Below, piece after piece: positions 1 to 8,593 of a stretch of DNA of 64,000 bases. The DNA comes from Pseudomonas sp. FeN3W (lineage in GTDB: Bacteria; Pseudomonadota; Gammaproteobacteria; Pseudomonadales; Pseudomonadaceae): positions 1,751,001 to 1,815,000 of the forward strand of contig CP136010.1 in the NCBI GenBank assembly GCA_030263805.2. The letters are read 5' to 3'. The notes below the pieces were generated by a model that was given only the letters and a program-made list of their open reading frames with translations, ran no database searches and was not told where the DNA came from. The translations under genes were made by a program, and so were the position numbers. Numbering within the stretch: position 1 is the stretch's first letter; each line of letters opens with the position of its first letter.

Positions 1-457
1 AGAGGCGCGGCGCGATGATGTACTTGAGCGGATCGACTCCGATCATTTCCAGGCTCGAGAGCTGCTCGGTCGACTTCATGTTGCCGATCTCGGCCGCCAG
101 AGCCGAGCCGGCACGTCCGGCGAACAGCAGCGCAGTAACCACCGGACCGAGCTCGCGCAACAGGGTCAGTGCGACCATCTGCCCAACCGCCTGTTCGGAG
201 CCGTAGCTGCTGAGAATGTTGTAGCCCTGCAGCGCCAGCACCATGCCGATGAAGATGCCGGAGACAACTACAATGGCCAGTGACAGCACACCAACCGAAT
301 AGAGCTGCTTGACCAGCAGCGAAAAACCGTTACGCAGCCCGCTTCGCCCGAATAGCGCATGCACCAGAAATATCGTCGAGCGCCCTAGGGCTGCCAGCAC
401 ATCCAGTCCGGCGCGACCGAGCAGGGCAATCCGATCCAACAACGAACGCTTACGCAT
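1..457 (-). CDS. mlaE: MlaE, phospholipid ABC transporter permease (partial, 3' end outside window)
   Basis: This is the N-terminal 152 codons of the inner-membrane permease of the Mla system, which moves phospholipids between inner and outer membranes. The frame reads MRKRSLLDRIALLGRAGLDV at its start, then hydrophobic segments and the MlaE-family region with FAGRAGSALAAEIGNMK, followed by EMIGVDPLKYIIAPRL at the window edge. The ATG at 455-457 overlaps the end of mlaF by 8 bp, so the two are translationally coupled. The C-terminal part and the downstream mlaD/B/C genes are outside the window. The family call is secure; only the length is unknown. Confidence 0.93.
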   Translation of the reverse strand, partial: MRKRSLLDRIALLGRAGLDVLAALGRSTIFLVHALFGRSGLRNGFSLLVKQLYSVGVLSLAIVVVSGIFIGMVLALQGYNILSSYGSEQAVGQMVALTLLRELGPVVTALLFAGRAGSALAAEIGNMKSTEQLSSLEMIGVDPLKYIIAPRL

Positions 458-1265
458 CGGTGCCTCTCAGTAGATCGTCGGCATAGGCCGGTGCAGGAAA
501 ATGGAATGGCACCGGCCCGTCGGCTGCGCCCGTCATGAATTGCCTGATGCGCGGATTGTGCGACTCCATCAGCTCCGCCGGCGTACCCTGGCCAAGCACC
601 TGGCCGTCGCCCACCACATAGATGTAGTCGGCAATGGACGCGGTTTCGGCCAGGTCGTGGGAGACCACGATACTGGTGATGCCCAGTGCGTCGTTGAGCA
701 GGCGAATCAGCCGCACAAGAACGCCCATCGCAATCGGATCCTGTCCGGCGAAGGGTTCGTCATACATCAGAATCTGCGGGTCCAGGGCAATCGCCCGCGC
801 CAGCGCGACACGCCGCTTCATACCACCGGACAGCTCGTCGGGCATCAGCTCGATGGCGCCACGCAGCCCCACCGCTTCGAGCTTCATCAGCACGATGTCG
901 CGGATCATCTCGTCCGGCAACCTGGTGTGCACCCGCAGCGGAAACGCCACGTTCTCGAACACGTCGAGATCGGTGAACAGCGCGCCGCTCTGGAACAGCA
1001 CACCCATCTGCTTGCGCATATCGAACAACTCGCTGCGCGAGAGGCTCGGCAGATTGTTGCCTGCCACCCAGACTTCCCCGCGCGACGGCATCAATTGCGC
1101 AGCGATAAGGCGCAACAGCGTCGTCTTGCCACAACCGGACGGCCCCATGATGGCCGTGACCTTCCCTCGCGGTATGGCGATATCGACATCGTTGAAAATA
1201 CTGCGCTCGCCTCGCTTGAAGGTCACTCCCTTCAGCTCGACAGCGAAGTCATTGCAGGCGCTCAT
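450..1265 (-). CDS. mlaF: MlaF, phospholipid ABC transporter ATP-binding protein
   Basis: ATPase of the Mla phospholipid transporter (Ttg2A in Pseudomonas), working on the cytoplasmic face with MlaE. Visible motifs are Walker A GPSGCGKTT near residue 41, the signature ELSGGMKRR near 144, and Walker B ILMYDEPFAGQDP. The open frame extends to 1280, but ATG at 1265 is preferred: it has AAGGAG at the right distance and gives the usual MSAxN-type N-terminus (271 aa). It is first in the leftward mla operon and overlaps mlaE by 8 bp. Confidence 0.95.
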   Translation of the reverse strand: MSACNDFAVELKGVTFKRGERSIFNDVDIAIPRGKVTAIMGPSGCGKTTLLRLIAAQLMPSRGEVWVAGNNLPSLSRSELFDMRKQMGVLFQSGALFTDLDVFENVAFPLRVHTRLPDEMIRDIVLMKLEAVGLRGAIELMPDELSGGMKRRVALARAIALDPQILMYDEPFAGQDPIAMGVLVRLIRLLNDALGITSIVVSHDLAETASIADYIYVVGDGQVLGQGTPAELMESHNPRIRQFMTGAADGPVPFHFPAPAYADDLLRGTDA

Positions 1266-1349
1266 CTGGTCTCCTTGCATACAGTCTGCGAAGCAGACGG
1301 CTCCCGATGACGCTGGGATACTTTCTGCCCTGACCGTTTTCGGCGGCGC

Positions 1350-1378
1350 ACTATAGCATCGCGCCGGAGGCCGCCCAA
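1350..1378 (-). promoter_or_regulatory. Candidate sigma-70 promoter for mlaFE
   Basis: Read leftward, TTGGGC (1373-1378) and TATAGT (1350-1355) are separated by exactly 17 bp, about 85 bp upstream of the mlaF ATG. The fit to -35/-10 consensus is good. It is inferred from sequence only. Confidence 0.5.
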
Positions 1379-1508
1379 ACCGATGAGCGTTTCGGCAGAT
1401 TGCTAGCCACGCGCCGTTCAGCTTCGGTTCAGCTCAGGCTGATCGAATCGCTTTGCGCGCCGACCGTGACGCACCGACATTTTCCATGAGCACGCAGCGG
1501 TTTCTCGC

Positions 1509-1514
1509 TATAAT
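1509..1514 (+). promoter_or_regulatory. Candidate -10 element for kdsD operon
   Basis: A perfect TATAAT lies 33 bp upstream of the kdsD ATG. I see no convincing -35 hexamer at 16-18 bp, so this may be an activator-dependent or extended element. The 281-bp gap 1266-1546 otherwise holds only the divergent mlaF promoter and no gene. Confidence 0.4.
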
Positions 1515-1546
1515 CCCCGCCTTTTAATCGGACGACCTCGCCAGCC

Positions 1547-2521
1547 ATGAGCCAGAGCAGCCAATTGATCGAAACCGCGCAACGCACCATCCGCCTGGAA
1601 ATCGAGGCGGTTGAGCAGTTGAACGCACGTATCGATGCCGATTTCGTGCAGGCGTGCGAGCTGATCCTTGGCTGCAAGGGCCGTGTGGTGGTGGTTGGCA
1701 TGGGCAAGTCCGGGCACGTCGGCCGCAAGATCGCTGCCACCTTGGCCAGCACCGGCACCGCCGCCTTCTTCGTGCATCCTGCCGAGGCCAGTCATGGCGA
1801 CATGGGCATGATCACTCAGGACGATGTCGTCCTCGCCCTTTCCAACTCCGGCACCACCAGCGAGATCGTCACCCTGCTACCGCTGATCAAGCGGCTCGGC
1901 ATCACCCTGATCAGCATGACCGGCAACCCCAACTCGGTGCTGGCCAAGGCCGCCGCGGTGAATCTGGACGCCAGTGTCGCCATCGAAGCCTGCCCACTGA
2001 ATCTTGCGCCGACCTCCTCCACCACCGCCAGCCTGGTGCTCGGCGATGCCCTGGCTATCGCGCTGCTCGAGGCCCGCGGGTTCACCGCCGAAGATTTCGC
2101 TTTCTCTCACCCGGGTGGTGCGCTGGGCCGTCGCCTGCTATTGAAAGTCGAGCACGTCATGCACACCGGCGAGCGCTTGCCGAAGGTTCCGCGCGGCACA
2201 TCGCTGCGCGATGCCCTGCTGGAAATGACGCAGAAGGGCCTGGGCATGACCGTCATCGTCGAAGCGGACGGCCGGCTCGCTGGTATCTTCACCGACGGCG
2301 ACCTGCGCCGCGCACTGGACAAGGGTGTCGACGTTCGCCAGACGCGCATCGACGAAATCATGACCGTACATGGCAAGACCGCCCATGCCGAAATGCTCGC
2401 CGCCGAAGCACTGAAGATCATGGAGGACCACAAGATCAGTGCGCTGGTGGTGGTCGACGAGCAGGAGCTGCCGGTGGGCGCGCTGAACATGCATGACCTG
2501 CTGCGCGCGGGGGTCATGTAA
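1547..2521 (+). CDS. kdsD: KdsD, arabinose-5-phosphate isomerase
   Basis: Converts D-ribulose 5-phosphate to D-arabinose 5-phosphate, the first step of Kdo synthesis for LPS. The 324-aa protein has the family architecture: an N-terminal SIS (sugar isomerase) domain with GMGKSGHVGRKIA near residue 52 and SNSGTTSEI, then two CBS domains (about 205-260 and 270-324). It is first in a rightward LPS cluster. The stop codon TAA abuts the kdsC ATG with no gap, so the two enzymes of the same pathway are coupled. Confidence 0.96.
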   Translation: MSQSSQLIETAQRTIRLEIEAVEQLNARIDADFVQACELILGCKGRVVVVGMGKSGHVGRKIAATLASTGTAAFFVHPAEASHGDMGMITQDDVVLALSNSGTTSEIVTLLPLIKRLGITLISMTGNPNSVLAKAAAVNLDASVAIEACPLNLAPTSSTTASLVLGDALAIALLEARGFTAEDFAFSHPGGALGRRLLLKVEHVMHTGERLPKVPRGTSLRDALLEMTQKGLGMTVIVEADGRLAGIFTDGDLRRALDKGVDVRQTRIDEIMTVHGKTAHAEMLAAEALKIMEDHKISALVVVDEQELPVGALNMHDLLRAGVM

Positions 2522-3046
2522 ATGCACGAGCAGCTCCTGCAGCGCGCCCGCGACATCCGCCTGGCGATCTTCGACGTCGACGGTGTGCTCACCGATGGCC
2601 GCCTTTATTTCCTGACCGACGGCAGCGAGTTCAAGACGTTCAACACACTGGACGGTCATGGCATCAAGATGCTGATCAACTCCGGCGTGCGCACCGCGAT
2701 CATCAGTGGACGCAAGACGCCCGTGGTAGAGCGTCGAGCGCAGAATCTCGGCATCCAGCACCTCTATCAAGGCCGCGAGGACAAGCTGGTCGTGCTCGAC
2801 GAACTGCTGGCCGAGCTTGGCCTGAGCTACTCTGAGGTGGCCTATCTCGGTGACGACCTGCCCGACCTGCCAGTGATACGCCGCGTAGGGCTCGGCATGG
2901 CTGTGGCCAGCGCCGACAGCTTCGTGCGTGAACATGCCCATGGCGTTACCCAGGCCCGCGGTGGCGAGGGTGCGGCACGCGAGTTCTGCGAACTGATCAT
3001 GCGCGCGCAGGGCACCCTGGCCGCCGCGCAAAACGCCTATCTGTAG
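2522..3046 (+). CDS. kdsC: KdsC, 3-deoxy-D-manno-octulosonate 8-phosphate phosphatase
   Basis: HAD-superfamily phosphatase that releases Kdo from Kdo-8-phosphate. The catalytic FDVDGVLTDG motif has the nucleophile Asp18 and acid/base Asp20. A later GDDLPDLPVI supplies the Mg-binding acidic residues. At 174 aa it has the usual length for this cap-less C0 HAD enzyme. It starts immediately after kdsD and is followed 8 bp later by lptC. Confidence 0.96.
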   Translation: MHEQLLQRARDIRLAIFDVDGVLTDGRLYFLTDGSEFKTFNTLDGHGIKMLINSGVRTAIISGRKTPVVERRAQNLGIQHLYQGREDKLVVLDELLAELGLSYSEVAYLGDDLPDLPVIRRVGLGMAVASADSFVREHAHGVTQARGGEGAAREFCELIMRAQGTLAAAQNAYL

Positions 3047-3054
3047 AGGTCTGC

Positions 3055-3627
3055 ATGCTTCGCAAAATGCGCTTCGCTGTCCTGCTTACGCTGATCGCCG
3101 CCCTGCTGGTGGCGGTCGGCTACTGGAACATCCGGCCGGAAAGCTTCATGCAGGAGCCATCCGTCGCCAGCGGCGCCACGCCTGATGTCGACTTCTACGT
3201 GATCAATTCCCGCACGGTGCAATATCAGCCCGACGGCAAGCGCAACTACGAACTGACCGCAGACAAGCTCGAGCACATCAAGGCGAGCGACATCAGCCTG
3301 CTGACCAAGCCGGATCTGCTGTCCTATCGTGGCACCGAACTGCCGTGGCACGTGCGTAGTGAGCGCGGCGAAGTATCGGCCGAAGGTGACGAGGTGCTGC
3401 TGATCGATCAGGTCAAGGTCGAGCGCACCGACGCCAAGGGCCGCCCGACGATCCTTACCACCAGCCGCCTGACGGTGTGGCCGGAGAAGGATTATGCCGA
3501 GACAAACCAAGCCGTTAGAATCGAGGCCGCCAATGGCGTGACCACTGCAACCGGCATGAAAGCGTACATGGATGACGGCAGGATGCTCCTGCTGTCCAAC
3601 GTAAGAGGCCAGCATGAGCTGCGTTAA
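3055..3627 (+). CDS. lptC: LptC, LPS transport periplasmic bridge protein
   Basis: Bitopic inner-membrane protein that receives LPS from LptB2FG and hands it to LptA. It has one N-terminal transmembrane helix (about residues 7-25) and a periplasmic beta-jellyroll with the family pattern IRPESF, YELTADK and VWPEKDYAET. Length is 190 aa. A GAGG ribosome site precedes the ATG. Its last 14 bp overlap lptA. Confidence 0.94.
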   Translation: MLRKMRFAVLLTLIAALLVAVGYWNIRPESFMQEPSVASGATPDVDFYVINSRTVQYQPDGKRNYELTADKLEHIKASDISLLTKPDLLSYRGTELPWHVRSERGEVSAEGDEVLLIDQVKVERTDAKGRPTILTTSRLTVWPEKDYAETNQAVRIEAANGVTTATGMKAYMDDGRMLLLSNVRGQHELR

Positions 3628-4159
3628 GACTCTCCCCCTCCTGCTCGGTTTGAGCGCATTCTGGCTTGGTGCCAGCGCCTGGGCGCTTCCCGAGGATCGT
3701 GAACAGCCAATCCGCGTTCAAGCCGACACCGCCGAACTGGACGATCGACAGGGCGTGGCGGTCTACCGCGGCGACGTGGTCATCACCCAGGGCACGATGA
3801 AGATCACCGGCGACACGGTGACCATCACTCAGGATGACAACGGCGACGTCGAAGTCTTCACCTCCATCGGCAAGCCGGCCTATTACGAGCAGAAACCTGC
3901 GGTGGACAAGGAAATCGTCAAGGCCTACGGCCTGACCATCCAGTATTTCGCCGCCAACGAGCGGATCGTGCTCATCGATCAGGCCAAGGTCGTTCAGGAA
4001 GGCAATACCTTCGAAGGCGAAAAGATCGTCTATGACACCCGCCGGCAGATCGTCAACGCCGGGCGCGCCACCAATGCCGATGTCACCACGCCGCGCCCGC
4101 GCGTGGACATGGTGATCCAGCCGCGCAAGAACGGCCAGGCTGCGGAGCAGCCCGAGTAA
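3614..4159 (+). CDS. lptA: LptA, LPS transport periplasmic bridge protein
   Basis: Periplasmic beta-jellyroll protein that polymerises into the bridge carrying LPS to LptDE. A signal peptide ends at about residue 24 (ASAWA). The body has the OstA-type pattern EQPIRVQADTAELDD, GVAVYRGDVVITQG and FEGEKIVYDTRRQ. It is 181 aa, overlaps lptC by 14 bp and shares one base with the lptB ATG, so lptCAB is tightly coupled. Confidence 0.95.
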   Translation: MSCVKTLPLLLGLSAFWLGASAWALPEDREQPIRVQADTAELDDRQGVAVYRGDVVITQGTMKITGDTVTITQDDNGDVEVFTSIGKPAYYEQKPAVDKEIVKAYGLTIQYFAANERIVLIDQAKVVQEGNTFEGEKIVYDTRRQIVNAGRATNADVTTPRPRVDMVIQPRKNGQAAEQPE

Positions 4160-4884
4160 TGGCCGTTCTCAAAGCCCAGCATCTGGCCAAGAGCTACAAG
4201 AGTCGGCAGGTCGTGCGCGATGTCAGCCTGTCCATCGAAAGCGGGCAGATCGTCGGCCTGCTAGGCCCCAACGGCGCCGGCAAGACCACCTGCTTTTACA
4301 TGATCGTCGGCCTGGTGAATGCCGACCAGGGCCGCGTGCTGATCGATCAGGACGACGTTACCCACCTGCCGATGCACGGTCGCGCACGTGCCGGCATTGG
4401 CTACCTGCCGCAGGAAGCTTCGATCTTTCGCAAGCTCTCGGTCGCCGACAACATCATGGCCATTCTCGAGACCCGCAAGGACCTGGACCGCAACGGCCGT
4501 CAGCAGGCGCTGGAAGGCCTGCTGCAGGAATTTCATATCAACCATATCCGCGACAGCCTCGGCATGAGCCTCTCTGGTGGTGAAAGACGCCGCGTGGAGA
4601 TTGCCCGCGCACTGGCCACGGCACCGAAGTTCATCCTGCTTGATGAACCCTTTGCCGGCGTGGACCCGATTTCGGTGGGCGATATCAAGCAGATCATCCA
4701 TCACCTCAAGGCCAAGGGCATCGGCGTGCTGATCACCGATCACAACGTCCGCGAGACCCTGGATATCTGCGAGACGGCCTATATCGTCAACGACGGGCAA
4801 CTGATTGCCGAGGGCGATGCGCAGACCATCCTGAGCAATCAGCTGGTCAAGGAAGTCTATCTGGGCCACGAATTCCGCCTGTAA
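4159..4884 (+). CDS. lptB: LptB, LPS export ABC transporter ATPase
   Basis: Cytoplasmic ATPase powering LPS extraction by LptFG. Walker A is GPNGAGKTTCFY (about residue 35), the signature is SLSGGERRRVEIAR (about 139), and Walker B is FILLDEPFAGVDP. Length is 241 aa, as usual. The stop codon lies inside a terminator hairpin, so the lpt transcript probably ends here in part before rpoN. Confidence 0.97.
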   Translation: MAVLKAQHLAKSYKSRQVVRDVSLSIESGQIVGLLGPNGAGKTTCFYMIVGLVNADQGRVLIDQDDVTHLPMHGRARAGIGYLPQEASIFRKLSVADNIMAILETRKDLDRNGRQQALEGLLQEFHINHIRDSLGMSLSGGERRRVEIARALATAPKFILLDEPFAGVDPISVGDIKQIIHHLKAKGIGVLITDHNVRETLDICETAYIVNDGQLIAEGDAQTILSNQLVKEVYLGHEFRL

Positions 4885-4896
4885 GGCGGATTTTTT
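4874..4896 (+). terminator. Intrinsic terminator overlapping the lptB stop codon
   Basis: The arms TCCGCC (4874-4879) and GGCGGA (4885-4890) pair across a 5-nt loop that contains the lptB TAA. Six T residues follow directly (4891-4896). The stem is short but the hairpin-plus-U-tract layout is clear. Confidence 0.7.
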
Positions 4897-4943
4897 GCTC
4901 GGCTCGGCAAATCGGCTCTAGGCAAAGGCTTCATCGGCAGGCA

Positions 4944-4949
4944 TATAAT
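4944..4949 (+). promoter_or_regulatory. Candidate -10 element for rpoN
   Basis: A perfect TATAAT sits 81 bp upstream of the chosen rpoN ATG and 47 bp after the terminator, so rpoN probably has its own promoter. No strong -35 hexamer is seen at the standard distance. Confidence 0.4.
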
Positions 4950-5030
4950 TTGCTTTCTGCCGGCGCCCCGCGCACGGCATGTCGGAATGGGCGCGGTTGC
5001 GCCGGCATAAAAGGTTCGAAGTCCTCTGCC

Positions 5031-6545
5031 ATGAAACCATCGCTAGTCCTGAAGATGGGCCAGCAGCTGACGATGACACCGCAGCTGCAACAGGCCATAA
5101 GGCTCCTCCAGCTATCCACCCTCGATCTGCAACAGGAGATCCAGGAGGCGCTGGACTCCAATCCCATGCTCGAGCGCGAAGAAGACGGAGACGACTTCGA
5201 CAGCTCCGACCCTATGGCCGAGGCCGCTGAACGGCCAGGCGACACCGTCACCGAGAAGAGCAGCAGCCAGGAAAGCACCTACGAGGAGCCCTCTCATAGC
5301 AGTGACAGCCTGGACGACAGCGACGGCGACTGGGGCGAGCGGATTCCCAGCGAGCTTCCGGTCGACACCGCATGGGAAGACATCTACCAGACCAGCGCCA
5401 GCAGCCTGCCCAGCAACGATGACGACGAGTGGGATTTCACCAGCCGGACATCGAGCGGCATAAGCCTGCAGAGCCATCTGCTGTGGCAGCTCAACCTCGC
5501 GCCAATGAGCGACACCGACCGGCTGATCGCGACCACCCTCATCGACTGCATCAATGAACAGGGTTATCTCGAAGAGACGCTGCAGGAAATCGTCGACTCG
5601 TTCGATCCCGAGCTGGAAATCGAACTCGACGAGGTCGAGGTCGTTCTGCGTCGTATCCAGCAATTCGAACCGGCCGGCATCGGCGCACGTGATCTGCGTG
5701 AGTGCCTGCTGTTGCAGCTGCGCCAACTGCCCGACCGCACACCATGGCTGAGCGAAGCGAAGCGTCTGGTCAGCGACTATCTGGATATCCTCGGCAGCCG
5801 GGATTACAGCCTGCTGATGCGGCGAATGAAGATCAAGGAAGACGATCTGCGCCAGGTCATCGAACTGATCCAGAGCCTGAACCCGCGCCCGGGGTCGCAG
5901 ATCGAGGCGAGCGAACCGGAATACGTGGTGCCCGACGTGATCGTGCGCAAGCACAATGATCGCTGGCTGGTCGAGCTGAATCAGGAAGCCATGCCGCGCC
6001 TTCGCGTCAACGCGCAATACGCCGGTTTCGTCAAACGCGCCGACTCCAGCGCGGACAACACCTTCATGCGCAACCAGCTGCAGGAAGCGCGCTGGTTCAT
6101 CAAGAGCCTGCTCAGCCGCAACGAGACCCTGATGAAGGTGGCGACTCAGATCGTCGAACACCAGCGCGCCTTCCTCGAGCATGGTGACGAGGCGATGAAG
6201 CCTCTGGTACTGCACGACATCGCCGAGGCGGTGGGCATGCATGAGTCGACCATCTCCCGCGTGACCACGCAGAAATACATGCACACGCCACGCGGCATCT
6301 ACGAACTCAAATACTTCTTCTCCAGCCACGTCAGCACGGCGGAAGGCGGCGAATGTTCGTCCACCGCGATCCGCGCGATCATCAAGAAACTGGTCGCCGC
6401 GGAAAACCAGAAAAAGCCGTTGAGCAACAGCAAGATCGCTGGTTTACTGGAAGCGCAGGGCATCCAGGTGGCCCGCCGCACAGTTGCGAAGTACCGCGAG
6501 TCGCTCGGTATCGCACCATCCAGCGAGCGCAAACGTCTACTGTGA
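5031..6545 (+). CDS. rpoN: RpoN, RNA polymerase sigma-54 factor
   Basis: Alternative sigma factor recognising -24/-12 promoters and needing enhancer-binding ATPases. The N-terminal region I is Gln/Leu-rich (MTPQLQQAIRLLQLSTLDL), followed by an acidic linker (about 50-130), the core-binding domain, and the diagnostic RpoN box ARRTVAKYRE (481-490) near the end. An upstream in-frame start at 4950 exists, but ATG 5031 (MKPSLVLKMGQQL) gives the conserved N-terminus and a normal 504 aa. It heads the hpf-ptsN-rapZ-ptsO group. Confidence 0.97.
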   Translation: MKPSLVLKMGQQLTMTPQLQQAIRLLQLSTLDLQQEIQEALDSNPMLEREEDGDDFDSSDPMAEAAERPGDTVTEKSSSQESTYEEPSHSSDSLDDSDGDWGERIPSELPVDTAWEDIYQTSASSLPSNDDDEWDFTSRTSSGISLQSHLLWQLNLAPMSDTDRLIATTLIDCINEQGYLEETLQEIVDSFDPELEIELDEVEVVLRRIQQFEPAGIGARDLRECLLLQLRQLPDRTPWLSEAKRLVSDYLDILGSRDYSLLMRRMKIKEDDLRQVIELIQSLNPRPGSQIEASEPEYVVPDVIVRKHNDRWLVELNQEAMPRLRVNAQYAGFVKRADSSADNTFMRNQLQEARWFIKSLLSRNETLMKVATQIVEHQRAFLEHGDEAMKPLVLHDIAEAVGMHESTISRVTTQKYMHTPRGIYELKYFFSSHVSTAEGGECSSTAIRAIIKKLVAAENQKKPLSNSKIAGLLEAQGIQVARRTVAKYRESLGIAPSSERKRLL

Positions 6546-6619
6546 TCGGCCCCTGGTCGAACTGTCCCGGCGGCAGGCCTACCAACCTGCTCTTCGTACA
6601 AGGCAAAGGAGATAGCAGT

Positions 6620-6928
6620 ATGCAAGTCAACATCAGCGGTGTTCATCTGGAAGTAACCGATGCCCTGCGTGACTACATCGAGGAGAAATTCGATCGGCTT
6701 GCTCGCCACTTCGACCGCATCATCAGCGTTCAGGTGATCCTCCAGGTCGAGAAACTCAAGCAGAAAGCCGAAGCAACCTTGCACGTCGCAGGCCGCGAAG
6801 TCGTGGCCATCGCCGATCACGAAGACATGTACGCTGCCGTCGACCTGTTGGTCGACAAGCTCGATCGCCAGTTGATCAAGCACAAGGAGAAGCAGCTCGA
6901 CCACACACAGGGCGCTGTCACCCGCTGA
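6620..6928 (+). CDS. hpf: HPF, ribosome hibernation promoting factor (short form)
   Basis: Small protein that binds the 30S decoding region and promotes inactive 70S/100S ribosomes in stationary phase. It reads MQVNISGVHLEVTDALRDYI and carries the YfiA/HPF fold pattern (FDRLARHFDRI, VEKLKQKAEATLHV). At 102 aa it is the short form without the C-terminal dimerisation domain. AAAGGAGATA is well placed before the ATG. It is the usual gene directly after rpoN. Confidence 0.95.
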   Translation: MQVNISGVHLEVTDALRDYIEEKFDRLARHFDRIISVQVILQVEKLKQKAEATLHVAGREVVAIADHEDMYAAVDLLVDKLDRQLIKHKEKQLDHTQGAVTR

Positions 6929-6935
6929 CTCCAAT

Positions 6936-7400
6936 ATGATCCGACTCGAAAACATCCTCACCCCCGGGCGTTCCTTGGTGAACGTCCCGGGCGGTAGCAA
7001 GAAGCGTGTCCTAGAACAGATCGCCAAGGTGATCGCCCAGGACCTTATCGATCTCGATTCCCAGACCATCTTCGAAAGCCTGATCGCACGCGAGAAGCTC
7101 GGCTCGACAGGCTTCGGCAACGGCATCGCCATTCCGCACTGCCGCATGGTCGGCTGCAATGCGCCGCTGAGTGCCGTTCTGCGGCTGCAGACGCCAGTGG
7201 ATTTCGACGCCATCGACGGCGCGCCGGTGGACCTGCTATTCGTCCTGCTGGTACCGGAAGCCGCCACCGATGAGCATCTCGAACTGCTGCGCCAGATCGC
7301 CAGCATGCTCGACCGAGAAGACGTACGCCAACGACTGCGCCAGGCGCCGAACAACGAAAGCCTCTACCAGGTAGTGGTCGACGTGCAGAACGGGGCGTAG
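6936..7400 (+). CDS. ptsN: PtsN, nitrogen-regulatory PTS EIIA(Ntr)
   Basis: Phosphoryl-accepting regulator of the PTS-Ntr, which signals nitrogen/carbon status and acts on potassium and envelope functions through protein contacts. The motif GFGNGIAIPHCRM carries the phosphorylated His. The EIIA fold spans the whole 154 aa. Its stop is followed without gap by rapZ. Confidence 0.96.
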   Translation: MIRLENILTPGRSLVNVPGGSKKRVLEQIAKVIAQDLIDLDSQTIFESLIAREKLGSTGFGNGIAIPHCRMVGCNAPLSAVLRLQTPVDFDAIDGAPVDLLFVLLVPEAATDEHLELLRQIASMLDREDVRQRLRQAPNNESLYQVVVDVQNGA

Positions 7401-8258
7401 ATGCGACTGATCATCGTCAGTGGACGCTCGGGTTCGGGCAAGAGCACCGCACTGAACGTGCTCGAGGACAACGGTTTCTACTGCATCGACAACCTGCCTG
7501 CCGGACTGCTGCCCGAGCTTGCCGAACGCGCCCTGCTGCACACCGAGCTACTGCATCCGCAGGTCGCCGTGTCGATCGACGCGCGCAACCTGCCCAGCCA
7601 GCTCAAGCGCTTTCCCGAGCTGCTCGAAGAAGTCCGCGCCAGGCATATCCAGTGCGATGTGCTCTATCTGGATGCCGACGATGAGACCCTGCTCAAGCGC
7701 TTCTCGGAAACCCGCCGCCGCCATCCGTTGACCAACGAAAACCGCTCTCTGGCCGAAGCGATCCATGACGAGGAGTTGCTGCTCGCGGCGATCATCGATC
7801 ATGCCGACCTGAAGATCGACACCACACACCTCAATCTCTATCAGCTGCGCGACGTGCTCAAGCTGCGCTTGCTCAACAAGCCTGAGCCGGGCACCGCCTT
7901 TCTGATCGAGTCATTCGGTTTCAAGCGCGGGATGCCGGTCGATGCCGATCTGGTGTTCGACGTACGCTGCCTGCCCAACCCTTACTGGAAAGCCGAACTG
8001 CGCGACTTCTCCGGGCTTGACCAACCGGTGTTCGACTACCTCAGCGCCCAGGCCGACGTGGAAGAAATGTTCCAGGACATCCACGGCTATCTGAGCAAAT
8101 GGCTGCCGCGGTTCGCTGCCAGCAATCGAGCGTACGTCACCATCGCCATCGGCTGCACAGGGGGCCATCATCGCTCGGTCTACCTGGCCGAACGGCTAGG
8201 CCAGACGCTGAGAGAACCGCTGAAGAACCTGCAGGTCCGTCATCGGGACCTCGCCTAG
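7401..8258 (+). CDS. rapZ: RapZ, RNase adapter / nucleotide-binding protein
   Basis: P-loop protein of the RapZ (YvcJ) family. In enterics it binds GlmY/GlmZ small RNAs and guides RNase E, linking to amino-sugar synthesis; whether that role holds here is not shown. Walker A is GRSGSGKS (8-15). The C-terminal domain has IGCTGGHHRSVYLAERL. Length is 285 aa. ATG follows the ptsN stop directly. Confidence 0.95.
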   Translation: MRLIIVSGRSGSGKSTALNVLEDNGFYCIDNLPAGLLPELAERALLHTELLHPQVAVSIDARNLPSQLKRFPELLEEVRARHIQCDVLYLDADDETLLKRFSETRRRHPLTNENRSLAEAIHDEELLLAAIIDHADLKIDTTHLNLYQLRDVLKLRLLNKPEPGTAFLIESFGFKRGMPVDADLVFDVRCLPNPYWKAELRDFSGLDQPVFDYLSAQADVEEMFQDIHGYLSKWLPRFAASNRAYVTIAIGCTGGHHRSVYLAERLGQTLREPLKNLQVRHRDLA

Positions 8259-8271
8259 GAATACCTGCACC

Positions 8272-8544
8272 ATGCCCGCCCGCGAAGTCACCATCATCAA
8301 CAAACTCGGCCTGCACGCGCGCGCTGCGGCCAAGTTCGTCGCCGTTGCCAATCGCTACCCCTGCAAGATTCGCGTTGGCCGCTGCCCGGCCACGCTGGTC
8401 GACGGCAAGAGCATCATGGCGGTCATGATGCTTGCCGCCAGCAAGGGCACCAGCCTGCATCTGGACACCGAAGGTGATCAGCAAGAGGACGCACTGGACG
8501 CGCTGACCGCACTGATCGACGACTATTTCGAAGAAGGCGAGTAG
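8272..8544 (+). CDS. ptsO: NPr, HPr-like phosphocarrier of PTS-Ntr
   Basis: Transfers phosphate from EI(Ntr) to PtsN. The HPr motif NKLGLHARAAAKFV carries the phosphorylatable His (about residue 16), and the regulatory-site region reads KSIMAVMMLAASKG. At 90 aa it is a standard single-domain HPr. It is the last gene of the rpoN cluster and convergent with pmbA. Confidence 0.95.
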   Translation: MPAREVTIINKLGLHARAAAKFVAVANRYPCKIRVGRCPATLVDGKSIMAVMMLAASKGTSLHLDTEGDQQEDALDALTALIDDYFEEGE

Positions 8545-8557
8545 ACACCTCGCCGAG

Positions 8558-8586
8558 GCGGCGCGAATCGTTTCCGACCGCGCCGC
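8558..8586. terminator. Hairpin between convergent ptsO and pmbA
   Basis: GCGGCGCG (8558-8565) pairs with CGCGCCGC (8579-8586) over a 13-nt loop in the 49-bp gap between convergent genes. There is no clear T-run, so termination is plausible rather than certain. Confidence 0.45.
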
Positions 8587-8593
8587 TAATGCT

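Noticed and set aside
4950..5030. N-terminal extension of RpoN from an upstream start
   Set aside because: The added 27 residues are not RpoN-like and ATG 5031 gives the conserved MKPSLVLKMGQQL start.
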